Made by a program: the position numbers and the translations under genes | Assembly: GCA_002503825.1 (NCBI GenBank) | Contig: DASP01000001.1 | Coordinates: 1-64,000, forward strand | DNA: 64,000 nucleotides | Direction: 5' to 3' | Source of the DNA: Methanoregulaceae archaeon UBA467 | GTDB taxonomy: Archaea; Halobacteriota; Methanomicrobia; Methanomicrobiales; Methanospirillaceae | Shown: in pieces, positions 1 through 7,293 of the stretch | Layout of the letters: each line of letters starts with the position of its first letter | Numbering within the stretch: position 1 is the first letter of the stretch | The notes under the pieces: generated by a model | Database searches by the model: none | What the model was told of the DNA's origin: nothing | What the model saw: only the letters and a program-made list of their open reading frames with translations

Positions 1-1
1 A

Positions 2-94
2 CAGCCAGGCAGATCGCTCCGGGTGGGCGAGATACTTGAAAAACAGGAGCAGTTGTATTATGATCTGAGTGTGGTCCCTCCCACCTCGTTCTGA
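2..94 (+). other. Possible C-terminal tail of a gene entering from the left
   Basis: An open frame from base 2 to a TGA at 92-94 encodes about 30 residues ending in LSVVPPTSF, with a plausible hydrophilic helix (RVGEILEKQEQLYYDL). It may be the end of a protein that starts outside the window. CCCAC and GTGGG arms flank the stop and could form a short hairpin. The fragment is too short to assign, and a chance reading frame is possible. Confidence 0.3.
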
Positions 95-270
95 GTGGGC
101 GGGAATATAGGATACTTTTCTCGCTATATTCATTCACCTCGATGACTGTACTACTTCCTCATGTAATTGGACAAGACAATGATAAAAAGGACAGAGAATA
201 AATAACCGAGTATTCCGAAAAACATGCGGGCAATCCATAGTACTTTATCTTAGTACGCGCAAGAAAGAGC
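95..270. other. Intergenic region with transposase promoter
   Basis: No gene is seen here. The stretch holds the presumed left end of the IS5-type element and its promoter. A TATA-like TTTATCTTAG lies at 245-254, about 20 bases before the transposase ATG, flanked by two copies of AGTAC. There is no strong Shine-Dalgarno sequence, so a short or absent leader is likely. Confidence 0.4.
246..257 (+). promoter_or_regulatory. TATA-type promoter box of the IS5 transposase
   Basis: TATCTTAGTACG ends 13 bases before the transposase ATG at 271. The identical 12-mer occurs on the minus strand at 4405-4416, 19 bases before the start of the unrelated IS1634-type transposase. Position and AT content fit an archaeal TATA/initiator region. 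Confidence 0.4.
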
Positions 271-1215
271 ATGGATACCCTTGTCGATTTTGCATTGCAG
301 GAACGTTACAAGACCATTCAAAAACTAGGAGATCGGTTAGAGGAGTTTTCAACAATAATCGACTGGGAAACGTTCCGACAAGTTATAGGAGATATCTACA
401 ACAATACAACTGAGCATGGCGGACGGCCGAATCTGGATATCGTCCTCATGGTCAAAATGCTGATACTTCAATCGTTATACAACTTATCCGATCCTGAGCT
501 TGAACGTCAGGCCAATGACCGGATATCGTTTATGAAATTTCTTGGATTTCCAGAGAAGATCCCTGATCAAACCACAGTCTGGTATTTCCGTGAAAGATTA
601 TCAAAAAGCGGCAAAGACGAAGCGATTTGGAGAGAACTCCAACGACAACTCGATGCCAAAGGACTACAGATCAAGAAAGGTACTATTCAGGATGCAACGT
701 TCATCACGGCTGATCCTGGTCACGCCACGGCAGACACACCCCGGGGATATGAGGCAAAGACCCGGAGAAGTAAGGACGGTACCTGGACAAAGAAAGGCAA
801 GAAATCCTATTTTGGGTATAAACTCCACACCAAGGAGGATTGTGACTTCGGACTGATCCAAGCTATCGATGTGACAACCGCATCAACCCACGATTCTCAA
901 ATTGATTTGTCAGAAGACGGTGAAGTGATCTATCGGGACCGGGGTTACTTCGGTGCTGAAACCAAAGGGTTCAATGCCACCATGCAGCGAGGAGTTCGGG
1001 GTCATCCCATCGGTATCCGGGACATTTTCAGAAATGCACGTATCTCAAAAACCCGATCGCCAGGTGAACGACCTTACGCGGTCATCAAGAATGTGTTCCA
1101 TTTCACGCATACCATGGTCACAACTGTTCGCAGGGTTCATGTAAAAATGGTATTCGTGGCGTTCAGCTTCGACCTGTTTCAACTATCCACATTACGAAAA
1201 CAGGGGGTTCTTTAG
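271..1215 (+). CDS. IS5-family transposase
   Basis: This 314-residue DDE transposase cuts and joins the ends of its insertion sequence. The N-terminal third is the DUF772/InsH-type helical region (conserved DIVLMVKMLILQSLYNLSD, residues 56-74). An RNase H-like DDE_Tnp_1 core follows. The presumed catalytic triad is Asp141 (in DATFITADPG), Asp223 (in YRDRGYFG) and Glu266 (in SPGERPYA). The frame is uninterrupted and of normal length, so the gene may be active. It starts 13 bases after a TATA-like box without a clear ribosome binding site. Assignment to the IS5 superfamily is firm; the subgroup is not determined. Confidence 0.88.
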   Translation: MDTLVDFALQERYKTIQKLGDRLEEFSTIIDWETFRQVIGDIYNNTTEHGGRPNLDIVLMVKMLILQSLYNLSDPELERQANDRISFMKFLGFPEKIPDQTTVWYFRERLSKSGKDEAIWRELQRQLDAKGLQIKKGTIQDATFITADPGHATADTPRGYEAKTRRSKDGTWTKKGKKSYFGYKLHTKEDCDFGLIQAIDVTTASTHDSQIDLSEDGEVIYRDRGYFGAETKGFNATMQRGVRGHPIGIRDIFRNARISKTRSPGERPYAVIKNVFHFTHTMVTTVRRVHVKMVFVAFSFDLFQLSTLRKQGVL

Positions 1216-1225
1216 CGGATGCTCT

Positions 1226-1284
1226 CGATAGAAAATCTGAAATTTTAATGGAATATTAGGAAAATTAAGCAAGGATTTCTATCG
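1226..1284. repeat. Inverted repeat downstream of the IS5 transposase
   Basis: CGATAGAAAATC at 1226-1237 is the inverse of GATTTCTATCG at 1274-1284, with one bulged base and a loop of about 36 bases. It could be a transcription stop or a structured end of the element. There is no T-run immediately after it. Confidence 0.35.
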
Positions 1285-1360
1285 TTTGACCGTTGACTAA
1301 AAAAAGTGACTTAATCGGAATGCTCAACCATTTGTCCAAAATATTTTTATTCACTGAAAA

Positions 1361-1783
1361 TTAAAGTTTAAACGCCCCTTTTTCTCTTAAATAATTCCCG
1401 GGGCCAGTAGTGCTGAATGATGCTGTTAGTATGTTTTCCAACGGTTTTTGAATTGGTTCACCGGAGTCAAAACATTCAGCCAGGTGCCTTAATCCATCAA
1501 TAACACGCTCAAAAACGACAGAATCAATTACAATAGTAGTATCTCCCGATCTCATGCTTTGATAACGACCATATAAAGATTGATAGCAGGCATTAAGGAC
1601 CAAATCAGCTAAAAGAACCTCTTGAGAAAAAAAATAACGGAAGGTTCTCCCTGTTATGCCATAAGCTGCTGAAAAATAGTAAATCTTTTTATCAAGATTT
1701 TTTTCTTTTTCCATTAAATCTGCAACGACAAGTAATTCGCTTACTAATTCCTGTTTGAAAATTTCTTCTCCCTCCATTTTCAT
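1361..1783 (-). CDS. Hypothetical protein, second gene of a winged-helix operon
   Basis: A 140-residue acidic, mostly helical protein with no family I can name. The ATG overlaps the stop of the upstream regulator gene (ATGA), and a good Shine-Dalgarno sequence (GGAGG, complement of 1786-1790) precedes it, so the two are translationally coupled. No signal peptide, membrane span or metal motif is visible. Its AT-rich composition contrasts with the GC-rich core genes to the right and fits the accessory patch. A regulator plus a small helical partner could be a toxin-antitoxin-like or stress module, but nothing in the sequence proves it. Confidence 0.6.
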   Translation of the reverse strand: MKMEGEEIFKQELVSELLVVADLMEKEKNLDKKIYYFSAAYGITGRTFRYFFSQEVLLADLVLNACYQSLYGRYQSMRSGDTTIVIDSVVFERVIDGLRHLAECFDSGEPIQKPLENILTASFSTTGPGNYLREKGAFKL

Positions 1784-2301
1784 GTCCTCCCGTTTACCTC
1801 AATCTTGCATAATCTGGACTCTTCCTCTCCTCTTCCAATCATTGGATTATATTGAGATCCGGAAGCGGTCTCATTTTCTGGATACTGCCCAAATTGCCAC
1901 ACTTCCTGATTCATTGAAGGGTGGAATAAATAATGTCCTTCGTGAACATCGGATAATGGCATAATCGCTGGAGACCGACTTTTCAGGTAATCCCGGATTT
2001 CATATAATTTTTCTTCGCCGAGAATCTCCTCGATTATCGAATTATTTAATTGAACAAGACACCTCACTAAAGGAGATGCATTGTTAACCGAATAAAAAAC
2101 GATATTCCGCTCCGTTTTGGCGGGTAGCATTATTCCCCACTGCTCAAGATTTTTCACAACTCTGGCCATTGTTTGTCGTGTTACATCCACCTCTTCAGCA
2201 AGCTCTGAAATGTTGTATTCAACCCCACGTTGTGGCAGTAGAAACTCCAACGTTCTTAATTCGCTGTTGTTGCCTAATATCCCCTCAAATGGCTTCTGCA
2301 T
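1780..2301 (-). CDS. Winged-helix transcriptional regulator
   Basis: A 173-residue protein whose N-terminal 70 residues form a typical winged helix-turn-helix: YNISELAEEVDVTRQTMARV (residues 29-48) has the spacing of a helix-turn-helix, followed by the wing LEQWGIMLPAKTERNIVFY. The C-terminal half has no recognised domain. It is the first gene of an operon with the 140-residue protein (4-base overlap). The ATG has a GGAGA site seven bases upstream, and a TATA box lies about 75 bases upstream, next to an inverted repeat that may be its own operator. MarR/ArsR-like in general shape; the ligand is unknown. Confidence 0.75.
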   Translation of the reverse strand: MQKPFEGILGNNSELRTLEFLLPQRGVEYNISELAEEVDVTRQTMARVVKNLEQWGIMLPAKTERNIVFYSVNNASPLVRCLVQLNNSIIEEILGEEKLYEIRDYLKSRSPAIMPLSDVHEGHYLFHPSMNQEVWQFGQYPENETASGSQYNPMIGRGEEESRLCKIEVNGRT

Positions 2302-2373
2302 AGACGTTCTCCGAAAAATTCAGAATTTATGCTAATGGAGAACCCTCCACTAATTCCCAATATACTCTGAAAT

Positions 2374-2403
2374 GTATATAAGACTTGTTAAAATATATTA
2401 ACA
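2374..2403 (-). promoter_or_regulatory. TATA box and adjoining inverted repeat before the winged-helix operon
   Basis: On the minus strand the operon has a TATA box (CTTATATACAT, about 2374-2384). Immediately upstream is TGTTAA-6-TTAACA (2386-2403), a perfect 6+6 inverted repeat. Its position over the region where TFB binds suits an operator for the winged-helix product. It also lies 19 bases beyond the stop of the 94-residue gene, so it could serve as that gene's transcript end. Confidence 0.5.
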
Positions 2404-2421
2404 GCTCAACCTTATAATAAT

Positions 2422-2706
2422 TTAGATAGGCCTCTCTCTCCCAGTTGTTGTTTCATAACCGTTTGCATTAAGCACAAAAATCGCTTCTCCTAGGTCAGAA
2501 ATATAATATTTCTTATCCCCTTTGGGAATAATTGCAACTAGGCCGGAGTTAAGTAAATTTTTTATTGACTTATCAAAATCACTAACACGTTTTTGACAAA
2601 TTCTCTTGAGTAATTTAGAATTCATTGACCTGTTGGAAGCCACCGAATGCCTACCGTATAATATCCAGAGAATATAAACTGAATCTTCCGATAGTTCACA
2701 AGTCAC
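2422..2706 (-). CDS. Small winged-helix-like hypothetical protein
   Basis: A 94-residue basic protein. The central part (SKLLKRICQKRVSDFDKSIK, then LLNSGLVAIIPKGDKKYYIS) reads like a short winged helix with a beta wing, ending in a conserved-looking LGEAIFVLNANGYE. Such proteins are common among archaeal regulators of mobile elements. It lies just beyond the left end of the IS1634-type element, whose insertion probably separated it from its original upstream DNA. No ribosome binding site is obvious. Confidence 0.55.
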   Translation of the reverse strand: MTCELSEDSVYILWILYGRHSVASNRSMNSKLLKRICQKRVSDFDKSIKNLLNSGLVAIIPKGDKKYYISDLGEAIFVLNANGYETTTGRERPI

Positions 2707-2752
2707 AGGAGTATATAGTTTTTCTGTTTACGTAAATTTATTGGGAGATATA

Positions 2753-2758
2753 TTTATT
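2753..2758. repeat. Target-site duplication, left copy (TTTATT)
   Basis: TTTATT directly abuts the left terminal repeat of the IS1634-type element and is repeated at 4473-4478 beside the right terminal repeat. Six base pairs fit the 5-6 bp duplications reported for this family. Confidence 0.75.
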
Positions 2759-2771
2759 CCGACATTCGGCA

Positions 2772-4385
2772 TTAATTTTTAAGCGAGTAATATTTTTCCA
2801 CCGGTGGCCCGAGCAAGTGAACGATATCAACTAATTCGGAAGTATAATTGAGAATTAGACAAACACGCCTGTTATCAACAATTTCTTCAATCTGTCTGAC
2901 CCTCCGGAAAAGGAAATACAGCCACTTTGCGCTGGGTTTTCGAGTCGGCTTCTTATACTGGTCCCTGATTGTTGCATTACTCGTGTTCAATGTATCCCTA
3001 AACTGCCATTCGGTGATTGAATAGACCATGAGACAGAGCACCATGATCATCGCAAGCGCGGCAATTCTGTTCTCATTCTCGAGATAGACTTCGGATACAT
3101 GGAACCTGCCATCTTTGATAAATCTGAATCCCCTCTCGACAGTGCTCTGCTCTTTGTAGTACTCCAACATTACTTCCGGATCGATCGTCGGATCATTGCT
3201 CCCGAGAAGGAATCTCCCCAGCAGTTCCTTTTCGTGCGATACAACATCTGGATCGAACGTGAGACGAACATCGACAAGATAAACCCGCTCAAGGGTCTCA
3301 TCCTTTTTCGGCCGGCCCCGCTTTCCTGAGATTTTTTGGTGTTTTTCGAGAATATCGAGATGCTCCCGGGCATACCGAGGATGTTTCGCCAGCCAGCGTT
3401 CTACGGTCATTCTAGCATCGGCTTCGCACGCAAATCCTTTGACGCAGAGTTTGTGGAGGGCAGTCTGATCCCGTTGCAGGTTTTTCTCCTGGTTCTTTTC
3501 ATAGGTCAAAAGACTCTTCCGGTATTGTTCTTCGGACCGGAAAAGAACCCATCGCTGGGGTATTCCACCATAGGAACTCGCGAACGTAGCACATTTGTAC
3601 CGACGGTCCCGGCAATTGATCCAATCAGGATTTGACTGCACGATCTGTTGGACTTCCTTGATCGTCTCTGGAACCCGGGTTATCCAAAAGCACTGGTCGC
3701 CGAGGCGGGCGACATTTTCGGCGGAGTATAGCGCAGAATCGGCCATGTGATAGATGGTTTCGTCTGTCACCAGGTTTTTCCGGACTTCCTCGATGGTCCG
3801 GAGCAGTGTCTTCTTGTCGGATTCGTTGCCAGACAGGGGTTCCATGAAGAGGGGAATTCCGTGCTGGTTCGTGACGAGGGAAATGATGAACTGTTTGAGA
3901 TCTGATCGGTGATCTTTCGAATGGCCGTGAACGATTTGGATCAACCGGGTGTTGAACCCCGAGTCGTATTCCCCGGTGACATCGATCGATGTCGTATCGT
4001 AGTGGAGCCTGAGTGTTCCTGTCCTGGTTTTGGATAGCATCTGAAGCGCAATACCGGTAAAAAGGCGAGTCGGCCCATATGCGGCGATTGCGTCCAGGCA
4101 TTCTCCGAATACATACTGGTTTAACTGATCGGGCTTGATTCCTTCCTTGATCAGGCGTTCCGTTGCTACATCTTCGAAATATTCCGGCATCAGGAATAGC
4201 CGGCGTTCGACATATCCCAAACCGTTGATTAAAAGGGCCTTCGTTGCTTCGCCGTGAGTAATTGCATGATGCCGCTTCTTGGGTATTTCCTTATCGATGT
4301 ACTCGACGATATCGAGGGTGTCGATTATACCTGCCACAATTCCCAAATGGGCAATGGTAACGTTCGAATTCTCGACGATCGGCAT
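2772..4385 (-). CDS. IS1634-family transposase
   Basis: A 537-residue DDE transposase with the N-terminal DUF4277-type region and an RNase H-fold core interrupted by a long insertion, as usual for IS1634/IS4-related enzymes. Candidate catalytic residues are Asp130 (LHYDTTSIDVTG), the Asp of MADSALYSAEN near residue 215, and the Glu of STVERGFRFIKDGRF near residue 415. The frame is intact and full length. It fills almost the whole element; its promoter (TATATATCTTAG, minus strand) lies just inside the right terminal repeat. It should act only on its own ends. Confidence 0.9.
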   Translation of the reverse strand: MPIVENSNVTIAHLGIVAGIIDTLDIVEYIDKEIPKKRHHAITHGEATKALLINGLGYVERRLFLMPEYFEDVATERLIKEGIKPDQLNQYVFGECLDAIAAYGPTRLFTGIALQMLSKTRTGTLRLHYDTTSIDVTGEYDSGFNTRLIQIVHGHSKDHRSDLKQFIISLVTNQHGIPLFMEPLSGNESDKKTLLRTIEEVRKNLVTDETIYHMADSALYSAENVARLGDQCFWITRVPETIKEVQQIVQSNPDWINCRDRRYKCATFASSYGGIPQRWVLFRSEEQYRKSLLTYEKNQEKNLQRDQTALHKLCVKGFACEADARMTVERWLAKHPRYAREHLDILEKHQKISGKRGRPKKDETLERVYLVDVRLTFDPDVVSHEKELLGRFLLGSNDPTIDPEVMLEYYKEQSTVERGFRFIKDGRFHVSEVYLENENRIAALAMIMVLCLMVYSITEWQFRDTLNTSNATIRDQYKKPTRKPSAKWLYFLFRRVRQIEEIVDNRRVCLILNYTSELVDIVHLLGPPVEKYYSLKN

Positions 4386-4404
4386 GGATCGTTTACCAAT
4401 TGTA

Positions 4405-4416
4405 CGTACTAAGATA
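4405..4416 (-). promoter_or_regulatory. TATA-type promoter box of the IS1634 transposase
   Basis: On the minus strand TATCTTAGTACG ends 19 bases before the ATG at 4385. It is preceded by ATATA and flanked by AGTAC, and is identical to the box in front of the IS5 transposase at 246-257. Confidence 0.4.
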
Positions 4417-4472
4417 TATAATTAAGTACAAAATAATTAAGAAAACCGTTAAATTTTACTGCCGACGGTCGG

Positions 4473-4478
4473 TTTATT
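4473..4478. repeat. Target-site duplication, right copy (TTTATT)
   Basis: This direct repeat of TTTATT at 2753-2758 lies immediately outside the right terminal repeat of the IS1634-type element. Confidence 0.75.
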
Positions 4479-4523
4479 AATAAAGAACAAGGCAATTTCC
4501 ATTTCATTCGAAAAATGAATGGT

Positions 4524-4931
4524 TTAAGCAAGATTTCTCCCTTTATCCGCCATCTCCCTGATAAACCTGAAATCCGGGTTCTGTTGTATCCGCCGCAACG
4601 CAGACTCCAGGTCCCGGACCGCCTGCTCCGAAAGCTCGTGTCCGCAGGTCCCGCAGTAGTTGGTCACCGGGGAGTTGATCGGCTGACAGGAAGGACAGAC
4701 CCGGGGTTCCATGGCTTTCTTCATTGCTGATTAGGTATCCTTCGGGGCCAGGCCGAAGACCCGCTGCAGCTCCTGGTCGAGGTCCTTCCCGGTGAGGTGA
4801 ACATAGGTCCGGAACATCCGGCTGTCGATGGTCCCCCACATCATCTTCTTGATCACCGATTCGGATATCCCCTTCTGGATAATGTGGGGGATTTTGAAGT
4901 ACCGGAAGATCTGGACGAAATTAAAAGGCAT
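4524..4931 (-). pseudogene. Decayed tyrosine recombinase (integrase) C-terminus
   Basis: Two collinear minus-strand pieces in the same frame, separated by one in-frame TAA (4731-4733), match the end of an archaeal tyrosine recombinase. The first piece has the late catalytic region with the presumed nucleophile Tyr in FRTYVHLTGKDLDQEL. The second is the C-terminal zinc ribbon (CPSC...CGTCGHEL) typical of archaeal integrases. The N-terminal DNA-binding domain and the R..HxxR part of the active site are missing: a stop codon lies three codons before the first Met. It therefore cannot be functional. It ends about 80 bp from tRNA-Gly, a usual integration target. Confidence 0.75.
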
Positions 4932-4993
4932 TATCGGTTATCAGCATGTGATAGGATGTACTACTGACTCTTTTATAAAAATACCAAAACCCA

Positions 4994-5013
4994 TAAAAAA
5001 ACCATCAGAAAAA
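4994..5013 (-). terminator. Poly-T terminator of tRNA-Gly
   Basis: Directly beyond the tRNA 3' end the minus strand reads two T-runs (TTTTT, then TTTTTTT), the usual intrinsic stop of archaeal RNA polymerase. Confidence 0.6.
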
Positions 5014-5014
5014 G

Positions 5015-5086
5015 TGCGCCGACCGGGACTCGAACCCGGGTTTAGGCGTTGGCAACGCCTAGTGATAACCACTACACTATCGGCGC
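5015..5086 (-). tRNA. tRNA-Gly (anticodon GCC)
   Basis: The minus strand folds as a 72-nt cloverleaf. The acceptor stem GCGCCGA pairs with TCGGCGC, the discriminator base is A, the anticodon stem TAGGCG/CGCCTA closes the loop TTGCCAA with anticodon GCC, and the T arm is CCGGG-TTCGAGT-CCCGG. No intron is present and CCA is not encoded. The neighbouring integrase remnant suggests the gene has been used as an attachment site. Confidence 0.95.
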
Positions 5087-5112
5087 AGTGCTCTACTAGA
5101 TAGGCAGTGATG

Positions 5113-5124
5113 CGATATAAGTAT
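5113..5124 (-). promoter_or_regulatory. TATA box of tRNA-Gly
   Basis: On the minus strand ATACTTATATCG is centred about 32 bases before the tRNA 5' end, the normal archaeal spacing for a transcript starting a few bases upstream. Confidence 0.55.
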
Positions 5125-5398
5125 ATCGAATTTTCAGCGGATCATGACAGAAATGCCGGTCCATCGCCAGTCATCATGCCGCCGGAATTGCCAGTGTCAT
5201 TCCTGCAGTTGAGTATTATAATTCCACCACGCTTCGCTGTACCGGCAATATGAATAATTAAAGGTAAAGTGTGAATCCGGTTTCACAGTACCTGAAAACT
5301 GCATTATCCGTGTGCTCCGACCCGTTCACGTTCTTTACAGATGATAAAAAAATTAATTCCAACAGTTTAATTAAAAAAGCACGCCAGATCCTATATCG
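5125..5398. other. Intergenic region before the heme/siroheme operon
   Basis: No gene is seen. Near the right end TTTAATTAAAAAAG (5365-5378) is a plausible TATA box about 28 bases before the first ATG, and no Shine-Dalgarno sequence precedes that ATG. The operon is therefore probably transcribed without a 5' leader. Confidence 0.45.
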
Positions 5399-6019
5399 AT
5401 GATCCCCCTGGTGGTTGACCTTCATGACAGGACGGTTGTGATCTTCGGAGGGGGGACGGTCGGAGCCCGTAAAGCACGATATTTCGGCAAAGAGGCACGA
5501 CTAAAGATAATCAGCCGCACGTTCAGCGAGGGTGTCGCAGGGCTCCCGGCAGAGCGGATTACCCGTGACCTGTCGGGTGCCACCGATGAAGAGCTCCGGT
5601 CCTACCTGGACGGTGCATACATCGCCATCGCTGCAACACCCGATCCCGTCCTGAACAACCGGATCGGGAGACTCTGCGGTGAAACGGGCATCCTGTTCAA
5701 CAACGCCCGCGGTGAGAAGGGCGACCTCCTGATCCCGTCGGTGACCGGCGGGGAGCACTACCTCCTCGCGATCAGCACGGGCGGGTCGAGCCCGGCAGTC
5801 TCACGGTATGTGCGGGAATACCTGGAAAAGAACCGGCCCGGTCTCGATAAGATGGTCCAGCTCCAGGAACGCCTGAGGGTGTACCTGGCGAAGAACGAAA
5901 AAGAGGAAGAGATGAGAAAGAAAGTGTTGTGGAGCGTGCTTTCGGACGAGGATATCTGGCAGGCACTCTCATCCGGTGACGACCGTGCATGGGACCTGGC
6001 CAGAGAGAGGTACCTGTAA
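5399..6019 (+). CDS. Precorrin-2 dehydrogenase / sirohydrochlorin ferrochelatase-like (CysG N-terminal/Met8 type)
   Basis: A 206-residue NAD-dependent enzyme that oxidises precorrin-2 to sirohydrochlorin, the branch metabolite for siroheme, cobalamin and coenzyme F430. The N-terminal Rossmann fold has VIFGGGTVGARKARYF (residues 14-29). The family's central motif follows (AIAATPDPVLNNRI, FNNARGEKGDLLIPSV), then the SAM-synthase-type end with STGGSSPAVSRYVREYLE. Length is normal for the Met8/SirC group. It leads the operon and its stop overlaps the hemA start (TAATG). Whether it also chelates iron cannot be read from the sequence. Confidence 0.88.
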   Translation: MIPLVVDLHDRTVVIFGGGTVGARKARYFGKEARLKIISRTFSEGVAGLPAERITRDLSGATDEELRSYLDGAYIAIAATPDPVLNNRIGRLCGETGILFNNARGEKGDLLIPSVTGGEHYLLAISTGGSSPAVSRYVREYLEKNRPGLDKMVQLQERLRVYLAKNEKEEEMRKKVLWSVLSDEDIWQALSSGDDRAWDLARERYL

Positions 6020-7293
6020 TGCAGGACCCGCTTTTTTCCCCGGTCGCCATCGCAGGGCTGTCACATCATTCAGCAAATGCATCGGTGCTTGAAAAGTTCC
6101 GTTTCCCTGACGAGGAAGAGTTCCTCAAAAAGGCAAAGGAACGGTTCCGGGGCGTCATACTCCTCCAGACCTGCAACCGCGTCGAAGTAATGGTCCACGG
6201 GGAGGCCCCGGCCCTTATCTCGTTCCTGCAGGACCAGGGGAGGGATACGTTTTCCGTCCTCTCCGGTACAGAGGCCTTACGCCACCTCCTCGAGATCTCC
6301 TGCGGGGTCGATTCGATGATCGTCGGCGAGGACCAGATCATCGGGCAGCTCAAAAAGGCGCTTATGCAGTCGCAGGAAGCAGGGACATCGAGCCCGATGC
6401 TCGACCTCTGCATCAACAAGGCAATCCATGTCGGCGTCGAGGCCCGGGCAAGGACCCAGATAAACCGCGGTGCAGTCTCGATCGGGTCGGCCGCCGTCAC
6501 GCTCGCCGAGGAGCAGCTCGGGAGCCTGCAGGGAAAACATATCCTCGTCATCGGCTCGGGCGAGATGGGGATGCTCGTCGCCCAGGCACTGGCCGCAAAA
6601 GAACTGACCGCAATATACGTCGCGAACCGCACCCACGAGCGTGCCGAGATCCTCGCCCGTAAGATCGGCGGCAAGGCCGTGAGACTCGATGACCTGGAAC
6701 GGTACCTCCTCCTCTCCGACGTGGTGATCTCGTGTACCTCCGCACCCCACCCCATCATCCATTGCGATGAGCTCGTCGACGTGATGAAAGGGAGGTGCTG
6801 GCCCCTCGACGGCCACCCGAGACCACTGATCCTCATCGACATAGCCCAGCCAAGGGATGTCGAGGACGGGGCCGGAGATATCGACGGGGTACACCTCTTC
6901 TCCATCGACAGCCTCCGCAGGATCAACGAAATGACCATGTCCAACAGGAAGTCCGAGGCTGAAAAGGCCAGGCTGTTCATCGAGGAGGAACTCAACCAGT
7001 TCATCCGCCTGTTGAACGGTAAGGCTGCCGACGATACGCTTGCCATCCTCCATACCTGGGCCGAAGCTATCCGCACCAGGGAGCGGGACAGGGCAATCGC
7101 ACGCACCGGCACCCGGGATAACCGGACATGCGAGATAATGGACGACCTCACCCGGGTGCTGGTAAACAAGCTCCTCTCGGACGTGACGGTATCGATACGA
7201 ATGTGTGCAGAGACCGGGGACCTGGAATCAGCAGAATCCCTCGTCTCTGCAGTAACCAAAGGTGAAAAACTGTGTTTCCGCAACGGAGAATGA
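6019..7293 (+). CDS. hemA: Glutamyl-tRNA reductase
   Basis: HemA (424 residues) reduces glutamyl-tRNA(Glu) with NADPH to glutamate-1-semialdehyde, the first committed step of C5-type tetrapyrrole synthesis. The nucleophile is Cys52 in LLQTCNRVEVM. The NADPH-binding Rossmann fold has ILVIGSGEMGMLVAQAL near residue 175, and the long C-terminal helix is the dimerisation domain. I start it at 6019 rather than at an in-frame ATG ten codons upstream, because 6019 gives the TAATG coupling with the preceding gene and the family's usual N-terminus (PVAIAGLSHHSA). Its stop overlaps the hemB start. Confidence 0.95.
   Translation: MQDPLFSPVAIAGLSHHSANASVLEKFRFPDEEEFLKKAKERFRGVILLQTCNRVEVMVHGEAPALISFLQDQGRDTFSVLSGTEALRHLLEISCGVDSMIVGEDQIIGQLKKALMQSQEAGTSSPMLDLCINKAIHVGVEARARTQINRGAVSIGSAAVTLAEEQLGSLQGKHILVIGSGEMGMLVAQALAAKELTAIYVANRTHERAEILARKIGGKAVRLDDLERYLLLSDVVISCTSAPHPIIHCDELVDVMKGRCWPLDGHPRPLILIDIAQPRDVEDGAGDIDGVHLFSIDSLRRINEMTMSNRKSEAEKARLFIEEELNQFIRLLNGKAADDTLAILHTWAEAIRTRERDRAIARTGTRDNRTCEIMDDLTRVLVNKLLSDVTVSIRMCAETGDLESAESLVSAVTKGEKLCFRNGE

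Larger units (their letters stand above)
167..1339 (+). mobile_element. IS5-family insertion sequence, ends uncertain
   Basis: The element is defined by its transposase gene. The only candidate terminal inverted repeats seen are TTGGACAA at 167-174 and its complement TTGTCCAA at 1332-1339. They are just 8 bp long and no matching target duplication was found outside them, so the ends are provisional. A length of about 1.17 kb would be normal for IS5-type elements. Confidence 0.35.
2759..4472 (-). mobile_element. Complete IS1634-family insertion sequence
   Basis: The element spans 1714 bp. Imperfect 24-bp terminal inverted repeats lie at 2759-2782 and 4449-4472 (19 of 24 matches when one is inverted; shared cores CCGAC, TCGGCA, TAA and TTTAA). 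Both ends are flanked by the direct repeat TTTATT. The transposase stop codon lies inside the left repeat. Intact ends, an intact reading frame and a perfect target duplication indicate a recent insertion. Confidence 0.85.

Noticed and set aside
3670..3690. GAACCCGGGTT inside the IS1634 transposase, resembling part of the tRNA-Gly T arm
   Set aside because: The match is only about 11 bases, lies in a conserved coding region of a later insertion, and so cannot be the second attachment site.
6066..7283. A 405-codon minus-strand open frame opposite hemA
   Set aside because: It is a shadow of the GC-rich hemA codons. The product is Ser/Arg/Pro-rich with no domain, whereas hemA on the plus strand is unmistakable.
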